From an uncultured Cohaesibacter sp. (GTDB lineage: Bacteria > Pseudomonadota > Alphaproteobacteria > Rhizobiales > Cohaesibacteraceae), in assembly GCF_963662805.1 (NCBI RefSeq), contig NZ_OY759851.1, positions 62,001-126,000 on the forward strand: a DNA stretch of 64,000 nt. The letters are read 5' to 3'. Positions 60,042 through 64,000 of the stretch are shown here, one piece after another. The notes under the pieces are model-generated. The model ran no database searches, was not told the DNA's origin, and worked only from the letters and a program-made list of their open reading frames with translations. The position numbers and the translations under genes were made by a program. Position 1 is the first letter of the stretch, and each line of letters opens with the position of its first letter.

Positions 60042-60541
60042 TGGTGAGCAAGGGAAGCCGGAAAACCAGGCCAGCGAAATCGCGCGTCTTGATCACTGCG
60101 ACCCTCCTGTCGGGGTTGCTGGCGCTCGGTCTTGGCGGGATGCTTTATGCAAGGGATCAGGGCAGGTCGGGCCTGTTGCGCCCCGATGATGCGCAAGTGG
60201 TTGCCTTGGGAAAGGTCGTCTATGCGGAGCAGTGCGCCTCCTGTCACGGTGACAATCTGGAAGGACAGCCCGACTGGCAGAGACGAAATGCCGAGGGACG
60301 TCTTCCTGCGCCGCCTCATGATGAAACGGGACACACGTGGCACCATGCCGACGAGTTGCTGTTCGGGATCACCAAATTAGGTCTCGCGGAAATCGGCAAC
60401 ATGCCCGGATATGAGACCGACATGCCGGTCTACAAGGATGTCTTGAGCGACGACGAAATCATCGCCGTGCTGTCCTATATCAAGAGCACGTGGCCTGAGG
60501 AAATCCGCAAGATGCACGATCATCGCAATGCTATGATGTGA
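60041..60541 (+). CDS. Membrane-anchored c-type cytochrome
   Basis: This 166-residue protein has a basic N-terminus, one transmembrane helix (about residues 16-36) and a periplasmic cytochrome c domain with CASCH at residues 65-69 and Met ligand candidates at 121 and 128 (MPGYETDMPVY). Its ATG overlaps the stop of the multicopper oxidase, so it is translationally coupled and probably exchanges electrons with it or with the cytochrome c'. The acceptor could be a terminal oxidase. Confidence 0.9.
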   Translation: MVSKGSRKTRPAKSRVLITATLLSGLLALGLGGMLYARDQGRSGLLRPDDAQVVALGKVVYAEQCASCHGDNLEGQPDWQRRNAEGRLPAPPHDETGHTWHHADELLFGITKLGLAEIGNMPGYETDMPVYKDVLSDDEIIAVLSYIKSTWPEEIRKMHDHRNAMM

Positions 60542-60558
60542 GGTGTCGCAAAGTTTCG

Positions 60559-60588
60559 GTGGCGCAGGCGGTTGATCGCCTGCGCCAC
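60559..60588 (+). terminator. Strong hairpin ending the copper operon
   Basis: GTGGCGCAGGCG pairs perfectly with CGCCTGCGCCAC across a GTTGAT loop, a 12-bp stem 17 bases after the cytochrome stop. No T-run follows, so it may protect the 3' end or act with Rho. Confidence 0.6.
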
Positions 60589-60684
60589 TTGTCCTGTCAG
60601 ATGAGGTCAAGTCCTTTCAATTCGACAAACTCTGTCCTCTTCGCCTATTAAGACTGTGTTTTTGCTTGATGTGATAGATTTGTT

Positions 60685-60723
60685 CAGATCTGTTTGAGAA
60701 GAGGCAGATCTGTTTGAAAAGAG
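60685..60723 (+). repeat. Tandem 19-bp direct repeat
   Basis: CAGATCTGTTTGAGAAGAG (60685-60703) is repeated as CAGATCTGTTTGAAAAGAG (60705-60723), 18 of 19 identical with a period of 20. It lies 18 bases before the ATG of the 141-residue unknown gene, where it could be an operator or the result of slippage. Confidence 0.6.
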
Positions 60724-60740
60724 TCTGGGAGACGTGCCGA

Positions 60741-61166
60741 ATGTCCGCGATGGATCGTGTGAGAATGTTATTTCATGTCAAACAGCAGCAACTTGCTTCT
60801 GTGGATCTGGCCGGATATCGCGGCGATGAATGGTTTCAAGTGACGGACGCCGAGGAACAGGTTTTCGGGCTCGGGCCTGATGATATGCCTGCCATGGCGG
60901 TTCTGTGGGACTGGTTCGAGCTGATGCTGGGCCTCGTCGAACCTTATGAGGGATGCGGCCTGACGGAAGACTTGATCCGGGATGTGAGGAAGGAACTTGA
61001 CTGGCTGGAAGAGCTCCTGCGCGAGCCCGTCCCCACCGTTTCTTCGGAGCTTTTTACCAAATTTGCTTCCTACTTCGGTGTTACCAACCGCAAGGCCCAC
61101 GCCTTCTATTGCAAATATGAATTCTGGCAGGTTCGTCGCGGGATCATTTCTTTCAGTGATGAATGA
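60741..61166 (+). CDS. Hypothetical protein, 141 residues
   Basis: I do not recognise this protein. It is acidic, soluble and rich in aromatic residues: GLGPDDMPAMAVLWDWFELM, then EDLIRDVRKELDWLEELLRE, and a C-terminal NRKAHAFYCKYEFWQVRRG. There is no signal or membrane segment. GGGAGA about nine bases upstream favours the ATG at 60741; a TTG at 60714 inside the direct repeat is the frame's first start. It stands alone after the copper operon. Confidence 0.65.
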   Translation: MSAMDRVRMLFHVKQQQLASVDLAGYRGDEWFQVTDAEEQVFGLGPDDMPAMAVLWDWFELMLGLVEPYEGCGLTEDLIRDVRKELDWLEELLREPVPTVSSELFTKFASYFGVTNRKAHAFYCKYEFWQVRRGIISFSDE

Positions 61167-61263
61167 CCCGCTTGATCCTTGTGTCATTGGGGTGGGGCTT
61201 GTTAGCATAGAGGCATTCGTCTCTTTATCTCATTGCCAATGACATAGCTGGAAGCCTCCGAAC

Positions 61264-61605
61264 GTGCCCTATGCCTTGATTGCCCTCTTGATCGCAACCG
61301 TTTCTGCGGGATTTGTGTCGACACCTGCCAATGCGGCATCAGCGAAATGCTATACGACGACGCGTGGGGCTTATTCCTGCACCTATCAGTCATTGGGGAA
61401 TGGGCGCGGCTTCAGGATTTCCGCAAGACGCTATCCCACCATCACACTTGAGATGGACGAGCGAGGCAAATCTGCAAAAGGCTCCATCGATTTCAACGAT
61501 GGACGCTATCGCGTTCTGCCGGGACGCTATGTCCGCTCCAAATACAAGATCGGCTGCTGGGCCAACAGCGTGGCAATTGCCGAGGTTTGTGTTCAGCTGC
61601 GTTAG
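61264..61605 (+). CDS. Small secreted hypothetical protein
   Basis: The 113-residue protein begins with GTG, preceded by GGAAGC, and an export signal (YALIALLIATVSAGF, cleavage near ANAA). The mature part is basic and has four Cys (KCYTTT, SCTYQS, GCWANS, EVCVQL), so two disulfides are likely. I do not recognise the family. It ends 131 bases before rsmB. Confidence 0.65.
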   Translation: MPYALIALLIATVSAGFVSTPANAASAKCYTTTRGAYSCTYQSLGNGRGFRISARRYPTITLEMDERGKSAKGSIDFNDGRYRVLPGRYVRSKYKIGCWANSVAIAEVCVQLR

Positions 61606-61736
61606 GCCGCTCTTATCCACCTCAGTCGACCTTTCTCTCCCGAACATGACGGAAATCCCGGCTTTTCTCTTGGATCGCTGGCGGTTCTGCTCTATATGAA
61701 CGCCTCTGCAACAGAATTATTTCATGGGAAAAGACA

Positions 61737-63032
61737 ATGAAGCTGGGTGGCCGTCTGCAAGCTGCAATCGAAGTGCTGGAAGAGGTGGAGGGCAAGAAGC
61801 GCCCTGTGGCCGAAGCGCTGAAGGACTGGGGACGCAGTCATCGGTTCGCCGGATCGGGTGACCGGTCGGCAATCGGCAACATTGTCTATGATGCCCTGCG
61901 CAGTCGTGCCTCTCATGCTTGGCGCATGGGGGACGACAGCCCGCGGGCTCTTGCCCTTGGTGCCATGGCGTTCGACTGGAACCACAGCGCCGAGCAGCTC
62001 TCGGCCCTCATCGCCGATGATGCCCATGCGCCCGCTCCCCTGAGCGATGCTGAAGCGGCTGCCATCACGGCAAAATCCCTCGCTGATGCCCCGATGTGGG
62101 TGAAGGGGAATATTCCCGAATGGCTCGAAGGTTCATTTCTCGAGGCCTTCGAAGAGGAGGCTCTGGCTGAGGCCAAGGCCTTTTCCAAGCGCCCGCCGGT
62201 CGATATCCGCGTTAACAGCCTTAAGAGCAGTGTCGACAAGGTTGAAAAGGAGCTCTCCCGCTTCAAGCCCAAACGGACCAAGCTCAGCAAGACCTGCCTT
62301 CGCTTCCCTGCAGGTGAAGGTGACTATCGTCAGCCCAACATTCAGGGCGATCCGGCCTTTCGCAAGGGCTTCTATGAAGTGCAGGACGAAGGCAGCCAGA
62401 TTGTCTCCAGCTTGATCTTTCCGGGCAAGGGTGAGCAGGTGCTCGACTATTGCGCCGGTGGCGGCGGAAAGACCCTCGCCATGGCCGCGCATATGGAGAA
62501 CAAGGGGCAGATCTATGCCTATGACATGGATGCCTCGCGGCTTGCGCCCATTGTCGACCGTCTGTCCCGCGCCGGGGTTCGCAATGCCCAGACGCGCACG
62601 CCGAATGAAGGGGCGCTTGATGACCTGATCGGCCGCATGGACCGGGTGGTTGTCGATGCGCCCTGCACCGGCACCGGCACCTGGCGCAGACGGCCCGAGA
62701 CGAAGTGGAAGCTTACTCAGGATCAGCTCGACAAGCGCATCGAGGAGCAGCAGATTGCCCTTGCTCAGGCGCGCCACTTTGTGCGGCCCGGCGGCTACCT
62801 CATCTATATCACTTGCTCGGTTCTGGCGGCCGAGAATGAGGAGCAGGTCTATCATTTCGTTGCCAACAATCCGGATTTCGAACTCGTCTCCGCAGGAGAG
62901 GTTTGGCAGGATCTTTATGGCTTCGATGCTCCGCAGCCGTGGTCTTCAGACATGATGACCGTGACCCTGTCTCCGGCCTCGACCGGAACGGACGGATTCT
63001 TCTTCTCCGTCATGGAATGCAGGCCTGAGTGA
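61737..63032 (+). CDS. rsmB: RsmB family rRNA (cytosine-C5) methyltransferase
   Basis: This 431-residue protein has an N-terminal NusB-like helical part and a Rossmann methyltransferase core: VLDYCAGGGGKTLAMAAHM (SAM loop), VVDAPCTGTGTWRRRPETKW (motif IV Cys) and LIYITCSVLAAENEEQV (motif VI, the nucleophilic Cys). Family members methylate 16S rRNA C967 or related sites. The alphaproteobacterial form is often annotated RsmB/NOP. The specific target is inferred. Confidence 0.92.
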   Translation: MKLGGRLQAAIEVLEEVEGKKRPVAEALKDWGRSHRFAGSGDRSAIGNIVYDALRSRASHAWRMGDDSPRALALGAMAFDWNHSAEQLSALIADDAHAPAPLSDAEAAAITAKSLADAPMWVKGNIPEWLEGSFLEAFEEEALAEAKAFSKRPPVDIRVNSLKSSVDKVEKELSRFKPKRTKLSKTCLRFPAGEGDYRQPNIQGDPAFRKGFYEVQDEGSQIVSSLIFPGKGEQVLDYCAGGGGKTLAMAAHMENKGQIYAYDMDASRLAPIVDRLSRAGVRNAQTRTPNEGALDDLIGRMDRVVVDAPCTGTGTWRRRPETKWKLTQDQLDKRIEEQQIALAQARHFVRPGGYLIYITCSVLAAENEEQVYHFVANNPDFELVSAGEVWQDLYGFDAPQPWSSDMMTVTLSPASTGTDGFFFSVMECRPE

Positions 63033-63152
63033 TTTCCTTTTTGTTTTATTTCAGAGTCTTGGTAATATTTCATGTCATGTGAATTGAGTTTCATCTGACT
63101 CTGGTGTAATCCGATCCGCCAAGGTCCGAATTGTTACAAAGGAAATGAAGTG

Positions 63153-63743
63153 ATGTCGAAGGCGGGAGATCCGTTTCAGGTTTCGATGTTCGACACGCTG
63201 CCGGACATGGCGCCGCCGCAACCCAAGCCGAAGCCTTCAAAGCAGAAGCTGCTTGAGGATGGTGAGGCAGAGCGGTCCGGCAAATCGAGGCTTCGTTCGC
63301 GGCCAGCGACCCCCCTTGCCAGTGACGAAGCCTTCACGCTGGAGAATTTTCTACCCTACCGCCTGCTCGAAGTGGCGCAGGGCATCTCCCGGCGCATTTC
63401 CAGAGTGCTGGCCGAGGAATGGGACATGAGCCTTGCCGAATGGCAGGTGCTGGCGAGCCTTGCCCGTGAAGGGGCTGTTTCGGTGCGCGAGATCGAGCCG
63501 CGCACGTTGCTCGATACGGTTGCCGTATCGCGGGCGGCCAAACGGCTGACGGATCGCAAGTTCATCAAGCGCGACATCAACAAGCAGGACAAGCGGCTGG
63601 TGGTGCTGAGGACGACCAAGCGCGGGCGCGATGTGGCCGCTGAAATCGGACATCATGTGATGGAAATGGAAGCAGAGTTCCTCAAGGGGATGAATGTGCA
63701 GGATCGCATTCGCCTGTCCCAGCTTCTCAAATCGCTCGTCTGA
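63153..63743 (+). CDS. MarR family transcriptional regulator
   Basis: This 196-residue protein has a polar N-terminal extension of about 60 residues, then a MarR winged helix: LAEWQVLASLAREGAVSVRE, followed by RTLLDTVAVSRAAKRLTDRK and the wing DINKQDKRLVVLRTTKRG. It should repress or activate nearby or distant genes on binding small aromatic ligands; none is indicated. AAGGAAAT precedes the ATG at 63153, with a GTG one codon upstream as alternative. Confidence 0.9.
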   Translation: MSKAGDPFQVSMFDTLPDMAPPQPKPKPSKQKLLEDGEAERSGKSRLRSRPATPLASDEAFTLENFLPYRLLEVAQGISRRISRVLAEEWDMSLAEWQVLASLAREGAVSVREIEPRTLLDTVAVSRAAKRLTDRKFIKRDINKQDKRLVVLRTTKRGRDVAAEIGHHVMEMEAEFLKGMNVQDRIRLSQLLKSLV

Positions 63744-63975
63744 CCGGCTCTTGCCATCGTTGCGAATCTGCTGTCTCTGGACTGCTGCCTCATTACTCCG
63801 GATGAAGATGGCGGGATTTGTCCGCGCACGATCCTATCGCATTCACTGCCAAATCTGTTCGATTTGATATCCGTCTTTGTGTCTCCGGGCTTGAGGGCTG
63901 GGATAAGTGCCGGTTTTTTTCCTCCTCCTTGTAGGCAGAGCCCAATGGCGATTGCCTTTGGGTGGGGGAGGTCTT

Positions 63976-64000
63976 ATGAGATTAGAAAAATCCCGCATAT
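63976..64000 (+). CDS. Start of a gene cut by the window end
   Basis: ATG at 63976 is preceded by GGGGGAGG with 5 bases of spacing, and the first eight codons read MRLEKSRI. The rest lies outside the window, so no function can be given. Confidence 0.4.

Overview
The window is a gene-dense, GC-rich stretch of an alphaproteobacterial chromosome, most likely from a marine, facultatively anaerobic member of the Hyphomicrobiales (Rhizobiales). This follows from the mix of lineage-typical genes: divK-pleD beside dinB and DUF3572, an EipB envelope protein, a DUF1489 protein, a BigR/SqrR-type persulfide repressor, and the chain pyrB-pyrC-plsY-dprA / topA-rnr-DUF983-Nudix-rpmG. A Cohaesibacter-like genus is a guess from gene content only. 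I see no tRNA, rRNA, CRISPR array, insertion sequence or prophage; this is core chromosome with a few accessory islets.

Layout. 1-3.5 kb: end of a sugar-uptake and catabolism operon (RbsC-type permease, LacI regulator, TIM-barrel isomerase, Gfo/Idh oxidoreductase). 3.6-9.2 kb: lipoprotein, mgtE behind a long structured leader, small secreted and membrane proteins. 9.3-10.7 kb: sulfur islet with two rhodaneses and a persulfide-sensing ArsR-type repressor. 10.8-15.5 kb: epimerase, DUF1489, VWA-like and J-domain proteins, D,D-carboxypeptidase with SPOR domain. 16-18.7 kb: clpS-clpA. 19-22 kb: TrkH-type ion transporter, azlC-azlD. 22-27.8 kb: HIT, FemAB-like, GDPD, RidA, EipB, dinB, DUF3572. 27.9-30.4 kb: divK-pleD, followed by about 0.7 kb without a clear gene that carries a perfect CtrA box and a candidate structured RNA. 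30.4-43.8 kb (mostly minus strand): rpmG, Nudix, DUF983, rnr, topA, dprA, plsY, pyrC (apparently non-catalytic), pyrB, AEC transporter, ruvX. 43.9-51.9 kb: DUF2332, gatC-gatA-chorismate mutase-gatB, NnrU, Old Yellow Enzyme, GNAT, Sel1-like protein. 52-54.7 kb: ubiT-ubiU-ubiV for O2-independent ubiquinone synthesis. 54.9-57.3 kb: stand-alone PAS protein and guaB. 57.4-60.5 kb: copper-response operon behind a CueR-type promoter (His/Cys-rich protein, cytochrome c', multicopper oxidase, membrane-anchored cytochrome c). 60.7-64 kb: two small unknown proteins, an RsmB-type rRNA methyltransferase, a MarR regulator and the first codons of another gene.

Themes. Housekeeping genes (translation fidelity through GatCAB, proteolysis by ClpSA, nucleotide synthesis, RNA decay, topology) are interleaved with stress and redox modules: sulfide/persulfide, copper, and respiration without oxygen. 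The strongest unexplained signals are the RNA-like region after pleD with its CtrA site, the structured leader of mgtE, the CueR-controlled pairing of a copper oxidase with two cytochromes, the degenerate dihydroorotase beside pyrB, and a 28-residue membrane peptide with its own ribosome-binding site and terminator.
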